DNA from: Nannocystis punicea
GTDB taxonomy: Bacteria > Myxococcota_A > Polyangia > Nannocystales > Nannocystaceae
Assembly (NCBI RefSeq): GCF_026965555.1
Contig: NZ_CP114040.1
Location: 10,204,001-10,268,000 of the forward strand
DNA length: 64,000 bases
Reading direction: 5' to 3'
The position numbers and the translations under genes were made by a program. Below the pieces are notes generated by a model. The model did not search any database. It was not told the DNA's origin and saw only the letters and a program-made list of their open reading frames with translations. This document shows, piece after piece, positions 53,372 to 62,680 of the stretch (within the stretch, counting starts at the first letter, position 1; every line of letters starts with the position of its first letter).

Positions 53372-53420
53372 CAGGTCCTTCAGGGCATGCCTCTATGGAC
53401 ATGCCCTGAAGGACATGCGG
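53369..53420. repeat. Four-unit palindrome array with 15-bp stem
   Basis: Units at 53371 (ACAGGT), 53385 (GCATGC), 53399 (ACATGC) and 53413 (ACATGC), exactly 14 bp apart. GTCCTTCAGGGCATG (53375-53389) and CATGCCCTGAAGGAC (53400-53414) form a perfect 15-bp stem, the longest in the window. It overlaps the stop codon of the 193-aa gene. Confidence 0.9.
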
Positions 53421-53559
53421 ATTCGCAGGTCTCGCCGGCGAGCGAGCCGTGCACGGCCTGCGGACCTCGAGGGGGCTCGACGACCCGGCGGCCGCGTGCG
53501 CGTTCGCGAGGACGAGGAGCACCGGAGCGCGTCGAGCCCCCGGATCGGGGCCCCGGACG

Positions 53560-53583
53560 CGACATGACCTTCGGGACATCTAC
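53560..53583. repeat. Intergenic palindrome array
   Basis: ACATGA at 53562 and ACATCT at 53576, 14 bp apart, between two convergent genes. Confidence 0.6.
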
Positions 53584-53629
53584 GATCACACGATTCGCCG
53601 CACGCTCACGCGACATTCGCCGGCAATCA

Positions 53630-54535
53630 TCACATCAGGCCCGCCCGGGCGGCCACTTCGCGCACCGCGGCCGCCAGCGCCGCGGGGACCTCCTCCTGCA
53701 AGAAATGCCCGGCCTGCGTGCGCGTCACGGTCGCCGCCGGAAACGCCCGCTCGTGGCGGCCGAGCGCGCGGCCGAGGATCGGGTCGCGCTCGCCCCACAC
53801 CAGCGCCAGCGGGCCCCCTGCTGCCACGAACCCGCGCAGCCACGCCTCGCCCTCGCGCAGCGGCGGGATGCTCGGGTGCTCGAGGCTGTCGGGGACCATG
53901 CGCGCCAGCGCCAGCGGGCCTGGCCGATCGGACAGGTGGCGCAGGGGCCAGCGATACGCGCGGGCTACCGCCCCCTTGATCGATCTGCGATCGCCCTGCG
54001 CCACCCACAGCGAATTTTGCGGGAAGCCGAGGCCGCGAAACACCAGGTCGCTGATCACGGGCACCCGCGCGAACCGGTGGAACCACGTCCCGCGGGGGCG
54101 CGGCGGCAGCACCCCCGAGGTGTTGCCCAGCACCACGCCGGCCACGCGCTCGGGGGTGCGGGCCGCCAGCGCCACCCCGAGGGCGCCGCCCCAGTCCTGA
54201 CCGACGAGCACGAAGCGACGCAGGCCCAGCTGTTCCACCAGCTCGACCAGCGCGTCGACGTGACGCGTGACGCTGTGCTCGTGCAGCGCGATCCGGCTCG
54301 ACAGGCCGAACCCCAGCAGGTCGGGGGCCACGCAGCGCAGCCCCGACAGCCCCGCGATCACCTCGCGCCACAGGAAGCTCCAGGTCGGGTTGCCGTGGAG
54401 CAGGAGCACCACCGGTGCTGCGAGATCGCCGTGGTCGATGCGGTGGATCCGCCGACCATCGGCCAGCGTGCTCGCGCTCCGGCGCAGCGGCAAGAGGTCG
54501 GCGAGCCACGCAGGCAGCTCCGGCACAAGCGTCAT
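53630..54535 (-). CDS. Haloalkane dehalogenase-like alpha/beta hydrolase
   Basis: 301 aa, ATG at 54535. The N-terminal LLLHGNPTWSFLWR matches the oxyanion region of haloalkane dehalogenases, whose Asn is halide-stabilising. VGQDWGGAL supplies the Asp nucleophile and an adjacent Trp. The acid is probably in ALVWGERDPILG and the catalytic His is in QAGHFLQEEVP. This fits the HLD/epoxide-hydrolase branch, where Asp replaces Ser. The dehalogenase subclass and whether it accepts haloalkanes cannot be told by eye. It ends at a gap carrying palindrome arrays. Confidence 0.8.
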   Translation of the reverse strand: MTLVPELPAWLADLLPLRRSASTLADGRRIHRIDHGDLAAPVVLLLHGNPTWSFLWREVIAGLSGLRCVAPDLLGFGLSSRIALHEHSVTRHVDALVELVEQLGLRRFVLVGQDWGGALGVALAARTPERVAGVVLGNTSGVLPPRPRGTWFHRFARVPVISDLVFRGLGFPQNSLWVAQGDRRSIKGAVARAYRWPLRHLSDRPGPLALARMVPDSLEHPSIPPLREGEAWLRGFVAAGGPLALVWGERDPILGRALGRHERAFPAATVTRTQAGHFLQEEVPAALAAAVREVAARAGLM

Positions 54536-54587
54536 CGCCCGACGGCAACACAGCCGCCGGGCGATGTAAAGCGCGCCGCGCTAGCGC

Positions 54588-55820
54588 TCAGTGGCCGCCG
54601 TGGCCGTGACCGTGGCCGTGGCCGTGACCATGGCCGCCGCCCCAGCCGCCCCAGCCGCCGTCGTCGTCGTCGTCGTCGTCATCGTCGTCGTCGTCGTTGT
54701 TGTCGTCCGGCAGGCCCTCGCCGTACTTGTCGAAGGCGCTGACGATCAGGGCGCGGTGGTCGTCGAGCGAGCCGCAGTCGCTGGGGGCCTTCTTGGGGTT
54801 CCCCTTCTTGTCGAGGAAGCACTTGGGGTAGAGCCCCTGCTCCTTGTACTCCTGGTGGCGGATGTCGCGGAGGCAGTAGGCCCCATCCGGGTTCCACTCG
54901 GCCTCGATGAACCAGTTGGTCGCGCGCGCCTCGACCTGCGGCGACAGGTGGTCCCACAGGTCGATCGGGGTGCCGTTGACGGTCCACGGCTCACCGTTGC
55001 CGCAGTAGTCAGCGCGGGCCATGCGCGTGCAGGCCTGGTGGTGATCCGCGAGGGAGATCGTCTTGCAGTTCTTGCCCTTCTCCCAGTCCTTGCAGCGCTT
55101 GGTGTTCGCCCACGGGCGGTAGCCCCACAGCACGCACTTGGCGATGACGGCGTTCGTACAGGCGAAGACGAACACGTTGGGATCGTCGACGCGGTCGCCC
55201 GTCTCGAGGTTCCAGTAGTTGGCGACGGGGATCGCCGACACCAGCCCGCCCTGACCGTCCTGGCACAGCGGCTTCCACTGGTTGGAGGCCTTCGCGCGGT
55301 GCACGACGTCGTACAGGTACACGTCGTCCTGGTCGGGCGACTTGGTGATGTCGTCGATGCGCAGGACGTAGTCCTCGTAGACTTCCTCGCCGTCGATGAC
55401 CTGGCCGACGGTCAGCTCCCACTCGGAGCCGATGAAGTCCTTGCCCTTCACCGAGACCTTCTTGCCGTTCTTGACGACCTTGCCGCTGAACTCCGAGCCG
55501 TTGAGCACCGGCCCGTTCAGCACCGGGCCGTTGAGCACCGGCCCGTTGAGGTTCACGCCGTTCAGCACGGGGCCCTGCATGAGCGGGCCCTCGAGCACGT
55601 TGCCGTTGAGCACCGGCCCGTTCAGCACCGGCCCGAGGATGATGCCCTGCAGGACCGGCCCGTTCAGCACCGGCCCTTGCAGGACCGGGCCGTTCAGCTG
55701 GACGGAGTTGAACTCCTCGTCACGGGTCGAGACGACATCGGAGGGTGCCTCCGCCCCCACGTAGCACCCTGCGCTGAAGCCCAGCAGCGACACGACAAGC
55801 GCCACACGACTCACGGCCAT
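54588..55820 (-). CDS. ADYC-domain lipoprotein with pentapeptide repeats and poly-Asp/His-Gly tail
   Basis: 410 aa from the ATG at 55820 (an ATG at 55832 would add four residues). Lipoprotein signal ends LLGFSAGC (Cys19). Residues 41-110 are about fourteen tandem five-residue repeats of the PVLNG type, likely a right-handed beta-helix. The ADYC domain follows, with RADYCGNGEPWTVNGTPIDL and several Cys (CVLWGYRPW, CKDWEKGKNC). The end has twelve consecutive Asp, then Trp-Gly pairs and a run of His-Gly dipeptides, suited to binding metal ions. ADYC proteins occur mainly in myxobacteria; role unknown. Confidence 0.88.
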   Translation of the reverse strand: MAVSRVALVVSLLGFSAGCYVGAEAPSDVVSTRDEEFNSVQLNGPVLQGPVLNGPVLQGIILGPVLNGPVLNGNVLEGPLMQGPVLNGVNLNGPVLNGPVLNGPVLNGSEFSGKVVKNGKKVSVKGKDFIGSEWELTVGQVIDGEEVYEDYVLRIDDITKSPDQDDVYLYDVVHRAKASNQWKPLCQDGQGGLVSAIPVANYWNLETGDRVDDPNVFVFACTNAVIAKCVLWGYRPWANTKRCKDWEKGKNCKTISLADHHQACTRMARADYCGNGEPWTVNGTPIDLWDHLSPQVEARATNWFIEAEWNPDGAYCLRDIRHQEYKEQGLYPKCFLDKKGNPKKAPSDCGSLDDHRALIVSAFDKYGEGLPDDNNDDDDDDDDDDDDGGWGGWGGGHGHGHGHGHGHGGH

Positions 55821-55862
55821 AACCACCCCCATCGATTCTCGGGACTGTAGCACAGGTAGCGG

Positions 55863-55893
55863 ACACATGAAAGGACATATGTCCGTTCATGCT
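55863..55893. repeat. Palindrome element upstream of ADYC gene
   Basis: GGACATATGTCC at 55873-55884 is a perfect 12-bp palindrome, flanked by CATGAA and TTCATG as outer arms. It belongs to the same sequence family but is not clearly 14-bp phased, and it lies in the gap between the kinase stop and the ADYC start. Confidence 0.6.
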
Positions 55894-55898
55894 CATTT

Positions 55899-58800
55899 TT
55901 ATGAGCGCGTGAGCGGCCATGTCGCACATACGCGCAACCCGACCGTGCTGTGGCGGAAACTCGCAGCGATCTCGAACCGGTTGGGGACCCGGGCCGCGAA
56001 CTCGTTGTAGTAGAAGGCGCCGCCGCGCGCATTCAATTGTTTGTGGTCGTAGGGCGACACGGTCAATTCGTAGGCGTTGCCGATCGTGTCATAGAGGCCG
56101 TAGGGGCTCACGGACTGGGGATACGAGCCGACCGGGTCGGGGCCGAAGGCCGGGCCCAAAAGACCATACGTCCTGTCGATATTGGCCTCGCTGGGCTCGA
56201 GGTGTTCGCCGATGGAGAATCTGCGATCGTCGGCCCCGCGGGCTGCACGCTCCCATTCGTGCTCATTGCAGAAGCGGGCGCCTGGGACCCGCCCTGATGC
56301 ATTGAGCCAGGCGAAATACGCTGTTGCTTCCTCGGCGCCGATTCCCGTCACTGGCAGACGTTCCCATTCGACTCGGGCGCGCTGCGTCCTGCCCTCGTAG
56401 ACCAGGGGCTCGCCGGTCCGCACGGTGTACACGCGCACGGTCTGATGCAGCTCGAGCTGCCAGCCGCCCTGCGGCAGCTCCGTGAGGCGCGCGCTGTCCG
56501 AGAGCACGCGGGCCGCGTTGATCGCCAGGATCGCCGCCCGCTCGCCGGCCGGCAGGGCCGACAGGAACTCGATGTAATCGGCCCACGTCACCTCGTGGCG
56601 GCCGATCACGTAGGCGCCGGTCTCCACGCGGTGCAGCGGCTCGGCGTTCATGCTCTGGCGCAGGTCGACGATGTCGCCGGTGCCGTACAGGAAGCGCCCC
56701 GCGGGCACGTAGACGAAGCCCGCGGGGACCGTGTCGGCCGGCGGCAGCACGACCGCGAAGTCGGCGACCTCCTCGCGGGCCAGCGTGATCGGCAGGGTCA
56801 CCGGCGCGTAGCCGGCGAGCTCGAAGCGCAGGCGGTACGAGCCGCGGTCGAGCGGCCGCGCGGCCACCGGCGTCGTCCCGAGCTCCTCCGTCTTGTCGAT
56901 GCGCGTGCGCTTCGGGTCGTAGCGCTCGAGCTGCACCCGCGCCCCCGGCGGGTGGCTCGTCGCGGTGAACAGCGCCGGCGCGTTCCACCGCTCGATCCGC
57001 CCCCCGTCCTCGTCGTAGAGCTTGAGGCGCTCGAGCAGGTCCTGGATCACGAACTCGCCGTGACCTGCCTGTTCGGCCAGCAGCGCGCGCTCCAGCAGCA
57101 CCTCGCCGAGCCGCTCGCGGATGTCGTCGCGCCGGCCGTCGAGGCTGAGCGCCGTCTCGAGCTTCTGCGCCGAGCGGGCCAGCCGCAGCTCCGCCTCCGG
57201 CAGCGCCGCCTCGTAGCGGGTCCACAGCCCGTCGGCGTGGGCCGTCTTGCCGGCGTCGTAGGCCGCCAGCGCCTGCGTGCGCAGCTCCTCGGCGTCGGCG
57301 CGCGCCTTGCCGGAGACCGCCCGCTCCTGCTCGGCCGCGGTGACCTGCGCGTCGACCTTGAGCCGCAGGTCGCGCTGGCTCTTCAGCCACATCGCCCCGT
57401 ACATCGAGATCGCGACCGCCGGCACCAGCACGATCGCCCCGCGCCGCATCGCCCGCACCCGCGCCGCCGCGGCCTTGCAGGCGGCGATGAAGTCGCGCTC
57501 CTTCGGCCGCAGCGACGCCGGGTCGAGCGCCATCACTTCTTGCAGCGGCGCGCCGCTCCACAGCGCGTCGCGGCCGCGGCCGAGCCGCTCCCACTCGGCG
57601 ACCGCGAGCTCGAGGCGGTGACGCGTGGCCCGGCCGTCGCGCTCCTCCTCGAGCCAGGTGCTGAGCGTCGACCAGCCGCCGAGCAGCGCCTCGTGGGCGA
57701 TCTCGAAGACAGCGTCGTCGTTGACCTCGCGGGCCACCACCAGGCGCGCGCGCACCAGGGCCTTGAGCGCCTCGGCGGCCGCGGGCGAGTCGGCCGTCAG
57801 CTCGTCTTCGGTCCGCACCGCGCGGGTGTCGTCGACGGTCACGAGGCGCATCAAGATCCGCCGCGCCGCCGCGCGCTGGGCCGGGATCAGCTCGGCCAGC
57901 ACCGCGTCGCCGTGCCGCGCCAGCGCCCCGCTGACGCCGCCGACCTTCCGCAGGTCGGCGGGCGAGATGATGTTGGCCGCCTGGTCGCGGATCTCCCACA
58001 GCTCGGCCAGCGCGAACTGCAGCAGCGGCAGGCTGCCGCGCGCCGCGGCCTCGACCAGCTCGTCGACCAGCGTCGACGGCTCGAAGCGCACGCCCTTGAC
58101 CTTGGCCGGGCCGACGATCGCCTCGCGCGCGCCCTCGGGCGACAGCGGGCGGAGGATGTAGATCGCCCGCGACAGCTCGTCGCCGATGCCGGGCACCTGG
58201 ACCACGCGGGTCAGGAAGTCGCCGCGCACCGTCGCCATCACCCGCAGCCCGGGCAGCCCGGCGGCCAGCCGCGCCAGCAGCGGCCCGACGATCGCCACCT
58301 CCTGCGTCGCGCTCAGCGTCACCAGCTCCTCGAACTGGTCGATGACGAGCAGCCGCCCGCGCGCCTCGCCGAGCTGCTTGCGCAGCGCCCGGACCAGCTC
58401 GCCCGGGCTCTCGGCGATCAGCGCCGCGAGTGTCTCTTCGGACATGTCGAAGAGGACAGCCAGCGTCGAGATCAGCGTCTGCAGCGGATAGCGGCCCGGG
58501 GTCATCGCCGCCGAGGCCCACTGGCGGTGGTGGTCGAGGTTGCCCTCCTCGACCATCGGCACCACGCCGGCCTTGACGAGCGACGACTTGCCGACGCCCG
58601 AGTCGCCGGCGACGACCACCAGCGCGTCGGCGCGGAGGCGCTCGATGACGGCGCGGATCTCGACGCCGCGACCGAAGAACACCGCGCGGTGCTTCGACTC
58701 GAACGCCTGCAGGCCGCGGTACGGGTTGCCCTCGGGGATCACCAGCTCGCGGCCGCTCGGCTGCAGCGACTCGAGCGCGGCCAGCAGGTCGTCGGCCGAG

Positions 58801-59939
58801 CCGAAGCGCAGGAACGGGTCGCGCCGCAGGCAGCGATCGATGAGCCCGGCCAGGCGCGGGTCGCAGCGCGGCGCCTTCTCGATCAGCGGCCGCGGCTCGT
58901 ACTCCTGCAGCCGCTCGGCCAGCTCCAGCGGCGTGCTCGCCTCGGTCGGCGGGCGGCCGGAGGCGAGGATGTACATCAGCACCCCGAGCGCGTAGACGTC
59001 GGACCGCCGCGACGCCGGCTCGGCGCGCCACAGCTCGGGCGCCATGTAGTGCGGCGTGCCGAGCAGCGTGCCGGCCTGGGTCAGCGACTCGGCGGTCACC
59101 GGGATGTCGGCGGCCGACAGCGCCGCGGCCGACAGCCCCGCGCTCGAGCGACCGGCCGAGTCGGCGTGGACGCGGGGCAGCGCCCCGCTGGCGCTGGCGT
59201 CGCGCAGCTTGATCGTCTCGGCCGCGCGGTCGATGCGGCCGACGTCGTTGCTGCGCAGCACCGCCGACGACGCCGCCTCGATCGCCTCCTCCTTGGCGGG
59301 TTCGGGGCGCACCGGGTCGAGCGCGGCCGGGTCCATCAGCTTGGCCAGGCTGAAGTCGAGCAGCTTGATCTCGCCGGTCTCGGCGAGGATCGCGTTGGCC
59401 AGCTTGATGTCGCGGTGGAGCACGCCGTGGCGGTGCGCCGCGGCCAGCCCGCGGCACAGGCCGATCGCCAGCTCCAGCACCTTGCGCGACGGCAGCGGCA
59501 CCTGGATCTCGTTGAGGCTCTTGCCGCGGATGTACTCGGTGATGAGGTACGGGTGGCCCTCGAGCTGACCGACGCGGTAGATCGTCACCACGTTGGGGTG
59601 CTGGATGCGGGCCACCGCGCGGCCCTCGACCTGGAAGCGCTCGCGGTCGTCGGCGTCGGGCGCGACGTGGCCGACGAACTTCACCGCCACCGGCCGGTCG
59701 AGCACCGTGTCGTGGGCCAGGTAGACCCGGCCCATGCTGCCCTTGCCGAGCAGGCGGACCAGCTTGTACTCGTCGAAGGTGGGCGGGGGCTCCCACTCGT
59801 GGACCGGCATGTCGACGATCTTCGGGACCGCCCGCATCGACCGGGCGTGCACCGACGCCGAGGTGACCTGGCCCTTGGGACCTGGCCTCGGATCCACGTT
59901 CGGAATCGCGCCGGACGCGCCTGCGTCGTGATCGCTCAC
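55899..59939 (-). CDS. Ser/Thr kinase - STAND NTPase - PEGA - FGE fusion protein
   Basis: 1346 aa from the GTG at 59939 (GAGGG upstream). Kinase domain about 58-400: GKGSMGRVY, Lys87, HRDIKLAN (Pro replaced by Leu), DFS at 195 instead of DFG, then an activation segment of about 105 residues before GTPHYMAPE. A STAND-type NTPase follows with Walker A GDSGVGKSSLVKAG and Walker B RLLVIDQFEEL. A membrane helix (IVLVPAVAISMYGAMWL) leads to a PEGA-like domain and a formylglycine-generating-enzyme/sulfatase-modifying domain (GFVYVPAGRF to STVGLRVC). It probably joins phosphorylation, nucleotide-driven signalling and extracytoplasmic sensing. Confidence 0.92.
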   Translation of the reverse strand: MSDHDAGASGAIPNVDPRPGPKGQVTSASVHARSMRAVPKIVDMPVHEWEPPPTFDEYKLVRLLGKGSMGRVYLAHDTVLDRPVAVKFVGHVAPDADDRERFQVEGRAVARIQHPNVVTIYRVGQLEGHPYLITEYIRGKSLNEIQVPLPSRKVLELAIGLCRGLAAAHRHGVLHRDIKLANAILAETGEIKLLDFSLAKLMDPAALDPVRPEPAKEEAIEAASSAVLRSNDVGRIDRAAETIKLRDASASGALPRVHADSAGRSSAGLSAAALSAADIPVTAESLTQAGTLLGTPHYMAPELWRAEPASRRSDVYALGVLMYILASGRPPTEASTPLELAERLQEYEPRPLIEKAPRCDPRLAGLIDRCLRRDPFLRFGSADDLLAALESLQPSGRELVIPEGNPYRGLQAFESKHRAVFFGRGVEIRAVIERLRADALVVVAGDSGVGKSSLVKAGVVPMVEEGNLDHHRQWASAAMTPGRYPLQTLISTLAVLFDMSEETLAALIAESPGELVRALRKQLGEARGRLLVIDQFEELVTLSATQEVAIVGPLLARLAAGLPGLRVMATVRGDFLTRVVQVPGIGDELSRAIYILRPLSPEGAREAIVGPAKVKGVRFEPSTLVDELVEAAARGSLPLLQFALAELWEIRDQAANIISPADLRKVGGVSGALARHGDAVLAELIPAQRAAARRILMRLVTVDDTRAVRTEDELTADSPAAAEALKALVRARLVVAREVNDDAVFEIAHEALLGGWSTLSTWLEEERDGRATRHRLELAVAEWERLGRGRDALWSGAPLQEVMALDPASLRPKERDFIAACKAAAARVRAMRRGAIVLVPAVAISMYGAMWLKSQRDLRLKVDAQVTAAEQERAVSGKARADAEELRTQALAAYDAGKTAHADGLWTRYEAALPEAELRLARSAQKLETALSLDGRRDDIRERLGEVLLERALLAEQAGHGEFVIQDLLERLKLYDEDGGRIERWNAPALFTATSHPPGARVQLERYDPKRTRIDKTEELGTTPVAARPLDRGSYRLRFELAGYAPVTLPITLAREEVADFAVVLPPADTVPAGFVYVPAGRFLYGTGDIVDLRQSMNAEPLHRVETGAYVIGRHEVTWADYIEFLSALPAGERAAILAINAARVLSDSARLTELPQGGWQLELHQTVRVYTVRTGEPLVYEGRTQRARVEWERLPVTGIGAEEATAYFAWLNASGRVPGARFCNEHEWERAARGADDRRFSIGEHLEPSEANIDRTYGLLGPAFGPDPVGSYPQSVSPYGLYDTIGNAYELTVSPYDHKQLNARGGAFYYNEFAARVPNRFEIAASFRHSTVGLRVCATWPLTRS
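58440..58463. repeat. Two-unit palindrome array in STAND region
   Basis: ACATGT at 58442 and ACAGCC at 58456, 14 bp apart; encodes FDMSEE on the minus strand. Confidence 0.5.
59864..59887. repeat. Two-unit degenerate array near kinase N-terminus
   Basis: ACCTGG at 59866 and ACCTGG at 59880, 14 bp apart, encoding the low-complexity N-terminal segment before the kinase domain. Confidence 0.4.
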
Positions 59940-60122
59940 CGAAATCCCTCGGGGTTCCGGGACATCACCTTTAGCGTCGCACGGCCAGCGGGGGCACGGC
60001 AAGTCCGTGCGTATCCCACTTTGGACCTGCGCAGGCCTGCTCGCGACGGCGTCTTCCGCAGGGGTGCAGCTTTCTTCACCCCTGCAGATCCGTCAATTCG
60101 CGTAGTGCCGTCGGATCGATCG

Positions 60123-62480
60123 TCACGGCGTCGGAGCCGAGAGGTCGATGCTCTGCAGCGAGTCCTCGAGCTCGATCTTCTTCTCGAGTCGCTTCGACTG
60201 CAGCTCGACGATCGAGCGCCCGAGCTTGTCGGCATCGCGCGTGAACTCGTCGAGGCGCTTGTTCAGCTTGCCGCGCAGATCGCCCGCGGCCCCGTCTTTC
60301 TTGATCGCCTCGAGGTTCTGCCGCGTCTCGCTGGCGCGCTGGTCGAGCTCCGCCTGCTGGCGCGCGAACCCCTCGATCTCGGTGTCGATGCGGGCGATCT
60401 CCTGGCGCAGACGCACGAGCGGCTCGATCTTCTTGCGGGTCGCCGCGTCGAGGTTCGGCACGCGCAGCAGCGCGTCGAGCAGCTGCGGCACGCGGCCGTC
60501 CCAGATCGTGATCGTGTTGCGCGACGGCGTCTGCTCGACCACCTCGACCTTGCCCTCGGTCGCGTTGCCGGTGACCTTGATCGGCACGAGGTAGGCGTCG
60601 GGCAGCTCCTCGAGGCCGTCGATCTTCGACTTGAGCGCGTAGGGCCCGCCCTGCTTCGGGTGGCGGATCAGCACCGAGTAGCCCTTCGGGTCCGGTTGGC
60701 CCTTCACCGTCCACGTCGTCGCCACGCGCTGGAAGTTCTCGACCTCGATCACCCCGCGCACGATCTTGACGATGCGCATGTCGTCGCCGGTGTACTGCGC
60801 CTGCGACGACACCAGCAGCGACGGCTCGACCGCGAACGGGATCGTCGTGCTCGTCTGCGTCCCGACCGCCTCCGACAGGCCCTCGCCGACGAAGCTGCCG
60901 CCGGCGTAGATCGCGATCGGCCCGGGCTCGAGCACGAACGGCGTGGTGTTCTTGAAGCGGACCACGCGGTACGGGTTCTGCTCGTAGCCGGTGCCGGCGC
61001 CGCCCGGGCGGAACAGGAACGTCTGCTCGGCCGCCACGTCCTGGTTGACGATCGCCACCATCGTCGAGCTGCCGTCGGGCACCGTCACGCGGTCGTTGAG
61101 GTCGAAGCGGGTCAGGCCGCTGACGCTCTTGGCCCGCGCGCTCGCCTGCGTGCTGCGGCGCAGCGACTCCTGGTCCATCGCCGGCGGCGCCGCGGCCGTC
61201 TCCTCGGCCTTGGCCATCTCGCCGCCGCCGTAGCGCTCGTCCTCGAGGTCGTAGCTGCGGTTCGCGCTGACGGCCCCGGCGGTCTTCGTCGTCGCCTTCG
61301 GCTTCTGCATCGGCCGCTTGGCGTCCTTCTTCTCGGACTCGGTCATCCACCTGTCGGGCGCCGGGGGAGGCGGAGGCGCCGGCGCCGCCTGGCCCACCAC
61401 GGCCCCTGCCGCGTCGGGGCAGCCGTCCTCGTCGGTGTAGCCGTTGAACGTCTCCGCGTTGTCGGGGCACTGGTCGAGCGAGTCGGGGATCGAGTCGCCG
61501 TCGCGGTCGCCGCCCGACTGGTACGACGTCTCGCCCATCGCCACCGCGGCCCGCTTCTGCACCCCGGCCTCGGTGAGGTCGGTGCGGCCGACAGTGCGCG
61601 GCGTGTGCAGGTCGTAGCGGAACGCGATCGGCGCGCCCGACGTCAAGCTCATCGACACCTTGCCCCAATCCTCGCCGCTGGTGTTGTCGACCACCGCCCA
61701 CGCCTGCAGCAGCGCCGGCCCTTTCTCGCCGGGCTCGGGCAGGACCACCCGATAGGTCGGCTTCCACATCGGCGCCGCCGCCACGTAGCTGACCACCAGG
61801 TCGTGGCTGCTCGCGCCGGCCAGGCGGATCTCCACCGCCACCTGCTGGAACATCCCCTCGCCCGCGGTCGCGTCGAGCGTGCGGTGGAACTGCAGCGCCA
61901 GGTCGCCGTCCTGCAGCGTCACCCCGCGCACCTTCGACAGCCGCACCACCTCGAGCTGCTTGCCGTCCATCAGCGAGACCTTGTAGTCGCGCGCCCCGCC
62001 CTGCGGCGGCGGCACCCGCTCCGACGACGGCGGCGGCGTCGGGTCCGGCTCGTCGACGATCGCCTCGACCATCACGATGCGCCCGCGCAGCTTGCCCTGC
62101 GTCGTCTTCAACGTCACGTAGGTGCCGCGCAGCGCGTCGAGCACCTGCGCCAAACTACCTTGCCCCGGGGCCAGGGTCGAAAGGGCAGCATTGGCCCACG
62201 ACTCGGGGTCGAGCGGCATCGACACGCTGACCGCCTGCCCGCTCTTGCGGTCGATCACCGTCAGGCTCTTCAGCAGGTCGTTGACCTGGTCCTTGCGGAC
62301 CTTGATCACCAGCGCGTCGCCCTTGACCTCGCCGCGGCGCTCGAAGTAGCCGATCCCGTTGCGGTAGAGGACCACGCGGTCGAGCCCGAGCGAGCTCTCG
62401 GTGGCGGCGTAAGGGTTGCGGCCGTGGGCGCAGCCGATGAGAAGGAGGGCGACGAGGGCGGACGAGGCGAGCCTGGACAC
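60123..62480 (-). CDS. DUF4139-family lipoprotein with thrombospondin-3 insert
   Basis: 785 aa from the GTG at 62480, preceded by AGGAGA; an ATG at 62525 is less likely because the lipoprotein signal LVALLLIGC then sits too far in. Mature protein: DRVVLYRNGIGYFERRGEV and VAAAPMWKPTYRVVLP, typical of DUF4139 beta-sandwich proteins. A thrombospondin type-3 calcium motif (DRDGDSIPDSLDQCPD) is inserted near residue 400. After a low-complexity linker, the second half (NTTPFVLEPGPIAIYAGG) continues the DUF4139 fold. The end is a coiled coil (about 700-780). Probably periplasmic or surface; function unknown. Confidence 0.82.
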   Translation of the reverse strand: MSRLASSALVALLLIGCAHGRNPYAATESSLGLDRVVLYRNGIGYFERRGEVKGDALVIKVRKDQVNDLLKSLTVIDRKSGQAVSVSMPLDPESWANAALSTLAPGQGSLAQVLDALRGTYVTLKTTQGKLRGRIVMVEAIVDEPDPTPPPSSERVPPPQGGARDYKVSLMDGKQLEVVRLSKVRGVTLQDGDLALQFHRTLDATAGEGMFQQVAVEIRLAGASSHDLVVSYVAAAPMWKPTYRVVLPEPGEKGPALLQAWAVVDNTSGEDWGKVSMSLTSGAPIAFRYDLHTPRTVGRTDLTEAGVQKRAAVAMGETSYQSGGDRDGDSIPDSLDQCPDNAETFNGYTDEDGCPDAAGAVVGQAAPAPPPPPAPDRWMTESEKKDAKRPMQKPKATTKTAGAVSANRSYDLEDERYGGGEMAKAEETAAAPPAMDQESLRRSTQASARAKSVSGLTRFDLNDRVTVPDGSSTMVAIVNQDVAAEQTFLFRPGGAGTGYEQNPYRVVRFKNTTPFVLEPGPIAIYAGGSFVGEGLSEAVGTQTSTTIPFAVEPSLLVSSQAQYTGDDMRIVKIVRGVIEVENFQRVATTWTVKGQPDPKGYSVLIRHPKQGGPYALKSKIDGLEELPDAYLVPIKVTGNATEGKVEVVEQTPSRNTITIWDGRVPQLLDALLRVPNLDAATRKKIEPLVRLRQEIARIDTEIEGFARQQAELDQRASETRQNLEAIKKDGAAGDLRGKLNKRLDEFTRDADKLGRSIVELQSKRLEKKIELEDSLQSIDLSAPTP

Positions 62481-62680
62481 GTGCGAGGGATCTCCTGCGA
62501 GGTCGATGCTAACGCCGCGAGTCATCTCCCTCTTACTTGCCCGGGCGCCCGCCGAACCCCGCCGGAGGCGCGCGTTCGGCCGCTGCGCGGTTTTGCCCGC
62601 GGATGCCGCAGCAAATGCCGCGAGTCGGTCGCACGCGGCGCCTATGGACGCCTTGATCGCGCTTTGCCAAGCTCGCGCCG

